Shown: piece after piece, positions 1-5,602 of the stretch
How positions within the stretch are numbered: position 1 is the first letter of the stretch
Layout: each line of letters begins with the position of its first letter
NCBI GenBank assembly: GCA_036260415.1
Contig: DASZZX010000322.1
Location: forward strand, 1-6,029
DNA: 6,029 bases
From: DASZZX01 sp036260415
Lineage (GTDB): Bacteria > Actinomycetota > Nitriliruptoria > Nitriliruptorales > JAHWKO01
Reading direction: 5' to 3'
Notes under the pieces: model-generated
Told to the model about the DNA's origin: nothing
The model's database searches: none
The model's input: only the letters and a program-made list of their open reading frames with translations
Program-made: the position numbers and the translations under genes

Positions 1-1209
1 ATCGAGCTGGACGAGCACGAGAGCGTCGTCGTCCGCCTCGACGCCGACTCGGCCCGGGCGCTGCAGGTCGCAGCCGCTGGCGGGCTGACGGTGACGCCAG
101 CCGCTGAGCCGGGGACCTTTCAGGTCGTCGCCGCGCACTACGTGGGTGCCGTCGGCGCCGGCTCGGTCGAGGTGCGCATCCGGCCGAAGGTTCCCGTCGA
201 CAACGTCCTGTACCTGTTGACGGCCTGGTGGGACCGCAGGTGGTGGAGGTCGGAGGCGGCGTCCTACGCGCCGTCGGAGGTGTCCGCCGCCTTCGTTGCG
301 CTGTTCGCCGACGCCGTGACCCAGCTCCTCCGCCGCGGGGTGCGGCCCGACTACGTCGAAGTGGTCGACGACCTCGACACCATCCGCGGGCGCGTCGACC
401 TCACCGGGCAGTTCCGCCGCCCCGGCCTGCTGGTGCCTGTGACCTGCCGGTTCAGCGAGCTGACCGTCGACACGCCCGCCAACCGGTACCTCAAGCACGC
501 GGTCCTGATGGCGCTCCGCGTCCCCGGCGCCTGGCGGGCGACCCGGCGACAGCTGCGCCACGCGCTAGCGGCGCTGGACGGTGTCGCCGACGACCCCCCT
601 CGCGCGGACCTCCCTCGGCGGATGCACTTCACCCGGCTGGACCGGCCCTACGAACCCGTGCTCCAGCTCGCGCACGTCGTCCGCAGCGGCGCGGGGATCA
701 CCGACGTTGCCGGCGACATCTCGGCGGCGGCCTTCCTGCTCGACATGAACCAGGTGTTCGAGCGCTTCGTCGAGGACCGGCTCCGCGCGCTGCTCGCCGG
801 CGACCTCCTGGTGGACGGGCAGGTGGCCGACCACATTGACGAGCAGGGGTCGGTCCCGATACGCCCCGACCTCGTCTTGCGGGACGTCGGCGGCACCATC
901 GTCTACGTGGGCGACGCGAAGTACAAGCTGTCACGTGACGGCCTCGGCCGTGCCGCCGACTACTACCAGCTGCATGCCTACTGCACGCGGTTCGGCCTCG
1001 ACGAGGGTGTGCTGATCTACGGCACCGAGGAGGGCGGGGCGCCGCCACCACGCTCGATCACCACCCGTGGTGACGCCGTCCGGCTCCGCACCCTACGGCT
1101 GCCGCTCATGGGGACGCCGACGGACCTCGATGCCGCGGTCGCGGCGATCGCGGACGACATCCGCCAGAGCGCAGGGCGCCGGAAGCATGTCTCCGCGACG
1201 TTGGCGTGA
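1..1209 (+). CDS. mcrC: McrC-family subunit of a McrBC type IV restriction system (5' end outside window)
   Basis: McrC is the nuclease partner of the AAA+ GTPase McrB; McrBC cleaves modified DNA in the cytoplasm. The frame is open from base 1, so the true start lies upstream. A GTG at 91 would cut off an N-terminal segment that fits the family, so I reject it as the start. With bases 1-3 as codon 1, 402 codons are visible. McrC hallmarks appear in order: IRGRVD (128-133), NRYLK (161-165), FERFVED (from 253), RPDLVL with D290, VGDAKYK with D305 and K307, and YYQLHAY (321-327). D290, D305 and K307 form an intact PD-(D/E)XK nuclease site. The motifs are seen directly; assignment to a McrBC system is by family. 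The partner mcrB should lie immediately to the left, outside the window. McrC-like subunits also occur in other McrB-type GTPase systems, so the modification specificity is unknown. Confidence 0.9.
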   Translation: MELDEHESVVVRLDADSARALQVAAAGGLTVTPAAEPGTFQVVAAHYVGAVGAGSVEVRIRPKVPVDNVLYLLTAWWDRRWWRSEAASYAPSEVSAAFVALFADAVTQLLRRGVRPDYVEVVDDLDTIRGRVDLTGQFRRPGLLVPVTCRFSELTVDTPANRYLKHAVLMALRVPGAWRATRRQLRHALAALDGVADDPPRADLPRRMHFTRLDRPYEPVLQLAHVVRSGAGITDVAGDISAAAFLLDMNQVFERFVEDRLRALLAGDLLVDGQVADHIDEQGSVPIRPDLVLRDVGGTIVYVGDAKYKLSRDGLGRAADYYQLHAYCTRFGLDEGVLIYGTEEGGAPPPRSITTRGDAVRLRTLRLPLMGTPTDLDAAVAAIADDIRQSAGRRKHVSATLA

Positions 1210-1220
1210 CCGCGGCGTGA

Positions 1221-1418
1221 TGGCACACGACGCTGCACCTGAACGCCCAGCCCACCGACGCTGCGTACCTCGAAGTGCAGCAGCAGGCGGCCGAGCACCC
1301 GTGGTTCCAGGTCCCCCGTGTCGACGCCGCCACGCACTTCCCGATGCTGGAGGATCCTGAGACGGTCGCCGATGCCATCGAGCGCTTCACGCGCCAGCTC
1401 GACGGGAAGCCGAGCTGA
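1221..1418 (+). pseudogene. C-terminal remnant of an alpha/beta hydrolase
   Basis: The frame runs from just after a TGA at 1218-1220 to a TGA at 1416-1418 with no usable start codon. It encodes about 65 residues. They resemble the end of an alpha/beta-hydrolase fold protein: a strand-like TLHLNAQP segment, then ATHFPMLEDP, then a final helix (VADAIERFTRQL). The histidine of HFPMLEDP (codon 1335-1337) matches the catalytic-triad His found near the C-terminus of this superfamily. The nucleophile elbow and the acidic residue are absent, so the fragment cannot be a working enzyme. It begins 11 bases after the McrC stop. I infer a breakpoint there, where the restriction module meets the truncated host gene. 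The family match is from memory of typical sequences. Confidence 0.65.
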
Positions 1419-1440
1419 TCGCCGATGGCGACCGTGCGTT

Positions 1441-1467
1441 CGTCCGGTGCCACAATCTGACCGGATG
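1441..1467. terminator. Weak stem-loop in the gap between the hydrolase remnant and the minus-strand small gene
   Basis: CGTCCGGT (1441-1448) can pair with ACCGGATG (1460-1467), with one G-T pair and an 11-base loop. It lies between a plus-strand frame ending at 1418 and a minus-strand gene ending at 1475, where a bidirectional terminator would be expected. There is no T-run on either side, so the assignment rests only on position and pairing. Confidence 0.2.
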
Positions 1468-1474
1468 CGGTTCC

Positions 1475-1755
1475 CTACGGGAGGACACCGGTGAGGCAGT
1501 GCGGACACGGGTCGATCTCTCCGCGCCACGTGCTCGCCCATCGGTGCAGCTCGTCGATGGTGCATGCGCAAGCCTTGAGGTAGTCGCGCGTCCAGTGCCT
1601 CCCGAAGGCGGGCGTGCCACCGATGGTGAAGCGGGTCGCTCGGTGGACCTTCATGTAGCTCGGTGCGGCGGTCGCGTCGTGTTCACCACGAACCCGTCCA
1701 GGTTGGCTGCCAGCCAAGCGATGTAGCCGTCGTCGTCGTCCTCGAACACCCGCAC
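1475..1755 (-). pseudogene. Small conserved hypothetical protein with a C-terminal CxxC, interrupted by a one-base frameshift
   Basis: A GTG start at 1755 is preceded by a perfect AGGAGG (1767-1762), 6 bases away. The first frame reads MRVFEDDDDGYIAWLAANLD then GFVVNTTRPP, and stops at a TGA (1653-1651). The -1 frame continues with APSYMKVHRATRFTIGGTPA, a WT-x-DYLKAC segment and a final DPCPHCL, to a TAG at 1477-1475. The order (acidic N-terminus, GY..WL, GF(V)xN, HRAT, G(T)P, WT..Y.K, CxxC) is familiar to me from small uncharacterised actinobacterial proteins, whose function I do not know. The break lies at about 1663-1672 in a CGACCGCCGC stretch. Restoring one base gives about 93 residues. 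It is either a recent pseudogene or a sequencing error. CPHC and CACT are possible metal or redox sites, but this is inference. Confidence 0.6.
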
Positions 1756-1853
1756 GGCGGACCTCCTCAGCGCAACTGGGCGGTCATGATGTCACGTCCT
1801 CGCTCTACCTTCTTCTCGGTCGCCGGCCCTGAGGCCGTCGGGGAGGATGTGCC
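1756..1853. promoter_or_regulatory. Divergent intergenic region with two strong ribosome binding sites
   Basis: This 98-base gap separates the divergent starts at 1755 (-) and 1854 (+), so promoters for both units should lie here. On the minus strand AGGAGG (1767-1762) serves the small gene. On the plus strand GGAGG (1842-1846) lies 7 bases before the ATG at 1854 and fixes that start. A short hairpin, CGGCC-CTGA-GGCCG (1824-1837), sits just before the plus ribosome site. I see no convincing -35/-10 pair on either strand. Confidence 0.5.
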
Positions 1854-2960
1854 ATGTCGGACGAAGCACGCGTCCTGGTGCGCCGCGAGGGACGCGGATG
1901 GCGCCTTCCGGCCGTCACCCGTTACCGCAACGAGCGAGAGCTGCAGGACCTGATGATGGATGCACCCGCTCTGATCCCCGGCGTCTCATCCGCAGCGGTA
2001 GCTGACGAGCTTCACCTGCCGGGCACCGGCAGCGTCGACATCCTCATGGTGGAGCCGACCGGGGCGCTGACCCTGGTGGAGTGCAAGCTGGCCGACAACC
2101 CCGAGATCCGCCGCGCCGTGGTCGGCCAGATCTTCGCGTACGCGGGCGCGATGTGGCGCATGTCCTACGACGACCTCGACCGCGCCTTCGCATCGAGAGC
2201 CGGTCACTCACTCGCCGACGCGGTCGCCGAGCTCGTCGTCGACGAGGTAACGTGGGAGGAGGAGTCGTTCCGCACCGCGGTGGGCAGCAACCTCGCCGAC
2301 GGGCGGTTCCGTCTCGTCATCGCCGTTGATGCGGTCACCGACGAGCTCAAGAGCATCATCGAGTTTCTGAACGTCCACACGGACTCTGGCGTCGAACTGC
2401 TCGGTCTCGAACTCGCCTACCTGGCCGACGAGGGCCTGGAGATGCTGCTTCCAAGGACGCACGGATCGGAGGCGGCGCGGCTCAAGACGCGCGCGGTAGG
2501 TGCCTCGCGCACGTGGGGCCGCCCGGAGCTGCTGGCGGCGCTGACCGAGCTGGTGAACCCCCAAGCATCCGCGGCCGTGGCGAAGCTGCTGGACCGCTGG
2601 CAGCAGTGGGACGGTCGCTTCGCGTGGGGGACCGGTGCGTACCCGTCGGTGAGCGGCCACTTCACCGCCAGCGGCACGGGCGTCTCCGCGTGGAGCATCT
2701 ACGCCGATCCGGCGGGAGCGGGCGCACCGCGGATCTCGATCAACTTCGGCTCTCTCCGGAAGCTACTCGACCGCCATGAGCTCGCAGCCATGCGTGACCG
2801 GCTGTCCCAGCTCCCCGGCGTCGCCGAACGCCTCGCCGACGTGGCCGACCACGACTACAACCGGCACCCGACGGTCCAGCTCACCGTGGCCGTGCAGTCC
2901 GGACTCATCGACGAGCTCCTCGCCGCACTCGAGGCGTACGTCCTGGCGCAGCCGTCGTGA
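1854..2960 (+). CDS. PD-(D/E)XK nuclease-domain protein, first gene of a putative defence operon
   Basis: A 368-residue protein, probably cytoplasmic; I see no signal peptide or membrane segment. The N-terminal third carries a clear PD-(D/E)XK site: E29 in the RNERELQDLM helix, D62 in SVDILMVEP, E76-C77-K78 in LTLVECKLADNPEIRR, then Q92 and Y96 in VGQIFAYA. The Q-x-x-x-Y feature follows the catalytic core in RecB/NucS-type nucleases. Residues 110-200 look like a linking alpha/beta segment. The C-terminal part (about 220-368, with W222, GTGAYPS and INFGSLRKLL) is a separate domain I cannot name. The start is supported by GGAGG 7 bases upstream. The gene overlaps the next by GTGA, so the two products are probably made together. 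Nuclease activity follows from the intact motif; a defence role is inferred from the McrC neighbour. The target is unknown. Confidence 0.75.
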   Translation: MSDEARVLVRREGRGWRLPAVTRYRNERELQDLMMDAPALIPGVSSAAVADELHLPGTGSVDILMVEPTGALTLVECKLADNPEIRRAVVGQIFAYAGAMWRMSYDDLDRAFASRAGHSLADAVAELVVDEVTWEEESFRTAVGSNLADGRFRLVIAVDAVTDELKSIIEFLNVHTDSGVELLGLELAYLADEGLEMLLPRTHGSEAARLKTRAVGASRTWGRPELLAALTELVNPQASAAVAKLLDRWQQWDGRFAWGTGAYPSVSGHFTASGTGVSAWSIYADPAGAGAPRISINFGSLRKLLDRHELAAMRDRLSQLPGVAERLADVADHDYNRHPTVQLTVAVQSGLIDELLAALEAYVLAQPS

Positions 2961-3649
2961 GCGCTCGGCGCCCGAACGACGGTCGGGTGGGTGCTGCCAC
3001 GGACTTCGAGCACCTGGTCCGCGGGTGGGCCGAACGGTTCGCGCGGGACCGCGACCTCGACCGTGCGGACCTCGAGCAGGTATCCGGGCTCGGGGCCCGC
3101 ATCGAGGGGTCGGTCCTGCGCTGCATCGCGCAGGGGCTGGTCATCGTGGACGACGCCGGGACTTTCCGCCTGCGGCGCGACCCGAGGGACCGTGATCTGA
3201 ACTTCCTATCCGCAGCGGGCCTCGAGTCGGGCATCCCCGGGCCGTCGCGACCGACGCTCAACTGGGAGTACTTCGTCAAGGTTGCCGCCTACGTCGAGCT
3301 GGTCGAGGCCGGCTGGCCGACCTCGCGGCTCGCCTTCCAGACGGGCGCGAACAACTTCGTCGACGTGCTCGTCAACCGGGGTGACGGCACGGTGCCACTG
3401 GTGGTCGAAGCGCGGTGGTCCGGCGACGAGCTGCGCCGCTCGATCGCCATGCTCGGCGAGCTGTCCTACGAGCGGTGGCGCGCCCCGATGTCGCTGGACG
3501 AACGCAAGTTCGCCGAGTGGACGCGCGGTGCCGCGGCAGCCGAACGTCTGTGGGCGCTGGCTCCCGACCACGACGAGGTGTACGACATCGACCACCTCCA
3601 CCGGGTCCCGCGTCTCGTCCCGGGCGGGCGAATTCCCACACCATCATGA
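2957..3649 (+). CDS. Possible winged-helix protein with a degenerate PD-(D/E)XK-like domain; partner of the upstream nuclease
   Basis: A 230-residue protein starting at a GTG that overlaps the upstream TGA as GTGA. There is no clear ribosome site, which fits translational coupling. Residues 16-75 look like a helical DNA-binding module followed by a beta hairpin (LVIVDDAGTFRLRR), as in winged helices. Residues 100-175 resemble a restriction-endonuclease-like core: helix YFVKVAAYVELVEAGW with E114, strand NNFVDVLV with D136, strand VPLVVEARW with E151 and R153, then helix ELRRSIAMLGELS. The usual catalytic Lys is replaced by Arg (E-A-R), so it may bind DNA without cutting, or cut with altered chemistry. 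I do not recognise the family; the fold reading is inference from motif spacing. Gene order suggests it works with the 1854 nuclease as a specificity or structural subunit. Its stop overlaps the next ATG as ATGA. Confidence 0.65.
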   Translation: MSARRPNDGRVGAATDFEHLVRGWAERFARDRDLDRADLEQVSGLGARIEGSVLRCIAQGLVIVDDAGTFRLRRDPRDRDLNFLSAAGLESGIPGPSRPTLNWEYFVKVAAYVELVEAGWPTSRLAFQTGANNFVDVLVNRGDGTVPLVVEARWSGDELRRSIAMLGELSYERWRAPMSLDERKFAEWTRGAAAAERLWALAPDHDEVYDIDHLHRVPRLVPGGRIPTPS

Positions 3650-3873
3650 CCGCGCGGCCGCCAGCCGACTGGCGCATCGACCCGGCGACGCTGTGGCACG
3701 CCACCCGCCTCGGCCGTGAGGAGTACGTCCAGCGGCCCCTCGCGACGTTGCTCCTCGCCGAGCCCGCCGGCCGGCGTGCGCCGCCGCCCCAGCGAACGTG
3801 GCGACCGGTTCCTCCGCCGCCTCCGCATTCTCGCCGGAGCCAGACCCCACCCGTCAGCTGGCCCGACACCTGA
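3646..3873 (+). CDS. Small unrecognised third gene of the operon, possibly frameshifted
   Basis: The ATG at 3646 overlaps the upstream stop (ATGA). The uninterrupted frame gives 75 residues: an ordered-looking N-terminus (DWRIDPATLWHATRLGREEY, then VQRPLATLLLAEPAG), then a Pro/Arg-rich tail ending at 3873. From about 3776 the +1 frame has better third-position GC and reads RRRPSERGDRFLRRLRILAG. That frame ends with a TGA at 3938-3940, overlapping the next ATG (3937) as ATGA. A one-base insertion near 3763-3778, in a GCCCGCCGGCCGG run, would explain this and give about 97 residues (3646-3940). Against it, composition in that frame becomes ambiguous after about 3836, and two strong stem-loops lie inside its last part. 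I recognise no family. Gene presence is moderately supported; its 3' end is unsure. Confidence 0.45.
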   Translation: MTARPPADWRIDPATLWHATRLGREEYVQRPLATLLLAEPAGRRAPPPQRTWRPVPPPPPHSRRSQTPPVSWPDT

Positions 3874-3883
3874 ACCCCCAAGA

Positions 3884-3939
3884 CCCGATCAGATGCCCCG
3901 CCAACGGCGGGGCCTCGCTCACGCGAGCCCGATCACATG
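3884..3939 (+). repeat. Near-identical 12-base direct repeat flanking the tandem stem-loops
   Basis: CCCGATCAGATG (3884-3895) and CCCGATCACATG (3928-3939) differ at one base. They bracket the two hairpins at 3895-3927; the first copy shares its final G with the first stem. The second copy contains the ATG at 3937. This could be chance in a GATC-rich stretch, a duplicated regulator site, or the trace of a small insertion. Confidence 0.35.
3895..3927 (+). terminator. Two tandem stem-loops, terminator- or attenuator-like
   Basis: The first hairpin is perfect: GCCCCGCC (3895-3902), loop AAC, GGCGGGGC (3906-3913). The second follows at once: CTCGC (3914-3918), loop TCAC, GCGAG (3923-3927). No T-tract follows, so it is not a classical intrinsic terminator, though many actinobacterial terminators lack one. 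It ends 9 bases before the ATG at 3937. It could therefore end the three-gene transcript, stabilise its 3' end, or limit expression of the next gene. Confidence 0.5.
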
Positions 3940-4363
3940 ATCACCCAACATCGCGCGGCCATGCTCATCCAGGCTGTCGCGCAACACGTGAGGCCCCTCA
4001 ACCGACCCGAAGTCGCGGAGGTGTTCCATCGGGCTGGCCGCATCGCGACCATCTCAGCTCACGCCGCGACGCGCAGGCGGTGCCGGGCCGCAGTCTTGAA
4101 CACGATCAGACAGCCGCAGGATGCTGCCTACAACCTCCGCTTCGTACGGCTCATCGATGAGCTCGCGCCGACACACTTCGCCCTCCTGGGCATTGCTCGA
4201 AGACCCGCGAGCAAACGCTGCATATGCGGCCAAGGTGCCGAGCGTCACGACAGGCAGCATGTCTGGCCCGGTCGCTGAGGTGCTCGGCTACGACGAAGCC
4301 TTCGTACAGATGCTCTCCGCCGACGTATCCCCCGCGCCCTTGGCGAGATTCCGTCAGGCATGA
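3937..4363 (+). pseudogene. Unrecognised 141-residue protein gene, split by a one-base frameshift
   Basis: From the ATG at 3937 the first frame reads a helical protein: RAAMLIQAVAQHV, RPLNRPEVAEVFHRAGRI, AAVLNTIRQPQDAAYNLRF, VRLIDELAPTHFAL. From 4187 the +1 frame continues as WALLEDPRANAAYAAKV, MSGPVAEVLGYDEAFVQML and SPAPLARFRQA, to a TGA at 4361-4363. Dropping one C in CCCTCCTGG (4181-4189) joins them as HFAL-WALLEDP, about 141 residues. Without repair the first frame runs on to 4278 with an unlike tail. No ribosome site is evident at 3937; an in-frame ATG at 3961 is an alternative. The RPEVAEVFHRAGR segment could be part of a helix-turn-helix, but I cannot assign a family. Its stop overlaps the next ATG. 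It is a recent pseudogene, a sequencing error, or less likely a programmed shift. Confidence 0.5.
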
Positions 4364-4503
4364 TGACCAGCGACGGCATGCTCGCAAGGCGAACGACGGA
4401 TCTCGGTGACCGGGTTCTCGAGTTCGTCCGACACCCCGTGGTCGGCGACCGCGGTCAGGCTAGAAGCGCCGCTGACGACGGAAGCAAGCGCAGGACCGCC
4501 TGA
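4360..4503 (+). CDS. Tiny ORF, last of the plus-strand cluster
   Basis: A 47-codon frame begins with ATGATG at 4360, overlapping the stop of the preceding gene (TGA 4361-4363) as ATGA, and ends at a TGA 4501-4503. Its central part (TTDLGDRVLEFVRHPVVGDR) could form a short helix and strand; the tail is basic. About three quarters of its third codon positions are G or C, lower than in the nuclease genes. It ends one base before the stop of the convergent gene at 4505. Support is only the coupling overlap and the open frame; it may be the tail of a decayed longer gene. No family recognised. Confidence 0.35.
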   Translation: MMTSDGMLARRTTDLGDRVLEFVRHPVVGDRGQARSAADDGSKRRTA

Positions 4504-4504
4504 C

Positions 4505-4825
4505 TCAGGTGATGTCGGGACGGATGGCATGACGTCGGGCCCATAGTGTGTCGAAGAAGGCAGACCAGTCGGCGGCAGGGTCGTGATGGCAGCGGATCTC
4601 GTCGAGGAGTTCCAGAGCCCGCCGTTGCGAGGTGGTGAGACGGTGACCGTTGCGGTTGCCGGCGTCGAGGCCGAACGCCGCGGTCAATGCCCGCAGCAGG
4701 CCCTCGCGGAGCTGAGGCCAGTCGTGGGGGTCGCTGAGGGCGTGGGCCAGCTCGACGTAGTGCACGAACTGGTCGCGATGGATCCACGGCAGGTCGTCGA
4801 TGCCGATGCCGGGTCGGTCGAACAT
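4505..4825 (-). CDS. Hypothetical protein, 106 residues
   Basis: The ATG at 4825 has a perfect AGGAGG (4838-4833) 7 bases upstream, which fixes the start. The protein looks soluble and mostly helical, rich in His, Trp and Asp: IDDLPWIHRDQFVHYVELAH, then DWPQLREGLLRALTAAFGLD, then LTTSQRRALELLDEIRCHHD, then WSAFFDTLWARRHAI. There is one Cys (in IRCHHD), no membrane segment and no recognised catalytic motif. It lies 110 bases after the frameshifted DUF6459-like gene on the same strand and may be read from its own promoter in that gap or with the genes upstream. It converges with the plus operon, with stops one base apart. I do not recognise the family. A coding gene is well supported by start context and composition. 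Confidence 0.7.
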   Translation of the reverse strand: MFDRPGIGIDDLPWIHRDQFVHYVELAHALSDPHDWPQLREGLLRALTAAFGLDAGNRNGHRLTTSQRRALELLDEIRCHHDPAADWSAFFDTLWARRHAIRPDIT

Positions 4826-4935
4826 GGCGGATCCTCCTGGGTATCGCCATCAGGTTTCAGGGTCGCACTCCGGTTGACCAGCGCGAGGAGCGACAGGCTG
4901 TGGAAAGCTCGTTCGGAGCGTGGGGTTGCTGGGTG

Positions 4936-5602
4936 TCATCGACGCAGCGCTCCTCGAACCTGAACGCGGCCCTGGTGCTGGGTCTTGAGGTCGCTCAACT
5001 CGCGGTCGAGCCCGTCGACCTTGCCCTGCCAGTAGCGGACGAGCTCACGCGTGGCGCGATGGCCAGGTGAGCCAGGACCCAGGTCCGCGAGCCGTCGACT
5101 GACGGCATGAAGGGCGGCGGCGGCCAGACGGCGGTCCTCGGTCACGAGTTGAAGACGGTCCTCCTGTGAGGTGTCGAGCGGCACGGGCACCGTCGGACCG
5201 GTGCGGTAGTGGGAGCCCGGCCAGCAGGCGCTGGAGGTCGGCGATCCACCAGCGTCCCTGGTACGCGCGGAGCCGGAGAGTGAGCGCACCCCAGCGCTCA
5301 GCTTCGATGCGTGTGACAACCGTAGCGACGATGTGGCTGTCACCGAGTCGTGACAGGTGAGGCTGGCCGATGTGGTCGTCCAAGACTGGACCTCCCCGGA
5401 AGCGCCCCAGCGTGATGGCATCGGGGCGCAATGTGGTTCCCGGATCCACGAACCCGTGAAGGTGGGCCGGCGGGCGAAGGCCACGTTCCACTTCGAGACA
5501 GATCCGGGCCACGAACCGCAGGATGACGTGGAGCTGGTCGTCGGTCGGCATCGCGGCGCGGGCGGCGTCGGTAATCATCGCGACCGCCCCGCCGTCCGAC
5601 AT
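4936..5602 (-). pseudogene. DUF6459/Rv3235-like protein with C-terminal helical extension, interrupted by one extra base
   Basis: The ATG at 5602 has GGAGAG (5614-5609) 6 bases upstream. An in-frame ATG at 5578 overlaps the previous stop as ATGA and is an alternative. The first frame gives LHVILRFVARICLEVERGLR, PPAHLHGFVDP, HIVATVVTRIEAERWGALTL and RLRAYQGRWWIADLQRLLAG. The pattern 'helix with LEV..GLRP, then RW.AL.LRL....GRWW...LQ' is that of actinobacterial DUF6459 (Rv3235-type) proteins, whose role is unknown. The frame is then lost; the next frame carries SHYRTGPTVPVPLDTSQED and a helical tail (RLAAAALHAVSRRLADL, ELVRYWQGKVDGLDRELSDL) to a TGA at 4938-4936. Removing one G from the GGG complementary to 5216-5218 restores LLAG-SHYRTG and 221 residues. 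The tail may be a coiled coil. Either a recent frameshift or a base-call error. Confidence 0.6.

Noticed and set aside
91..93. GTG at 91 as the start of the McrC gene
   Set aside because: The same frame is open to base 1 and the 30 codons before 91 encode residues that fit the McrC N-terminal region; the true start is upstream of the window.
228..839. 203-codon plus-strand frame inside the McrC gene
   Set aside because: Arg/Pro-rich shadow of the McrC frame with no motifs; typical of an off-frame in GC-rich DNA.
1017..1571. 184-codon minus-strand frame over the McrC end and hydrolase remnant
   Set aside because: Composition is arginine-rich and motif-free; it is antisense to two recognisable plus-strand frames.
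3282..3881. Overlapping Arg/Ser-rich frames on both strands across the 2957 gene end
   Set aside because: Low-complexity off-frames; the GTGA/ATGA-coupled plus-strand frames explain this region.
3798..4160. 120-codon plus-strand frame across the stem-loops
   Set aside because: It overlaps the better-supported 3937 gene in another frame and its downstream half is a Arg/Pro/His-rich shadow; only its first part has coding-like composition.
4455..4850. 131-codon minus-strand frame starting at 4850
   Set aside because: Off-frame of the 4825-4505 gene, whose ATG has a perfect AGGAGG; this frame is Arg/Pro-rich and lacks a ribosome site.
4908..4920. GCTCGTTCGGAGC hairpin before the 4825 gene as a terminator
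   Set aside because: Only a 4-bp stem and no T-run; not distinguishable from chance in GC-rich sequence.
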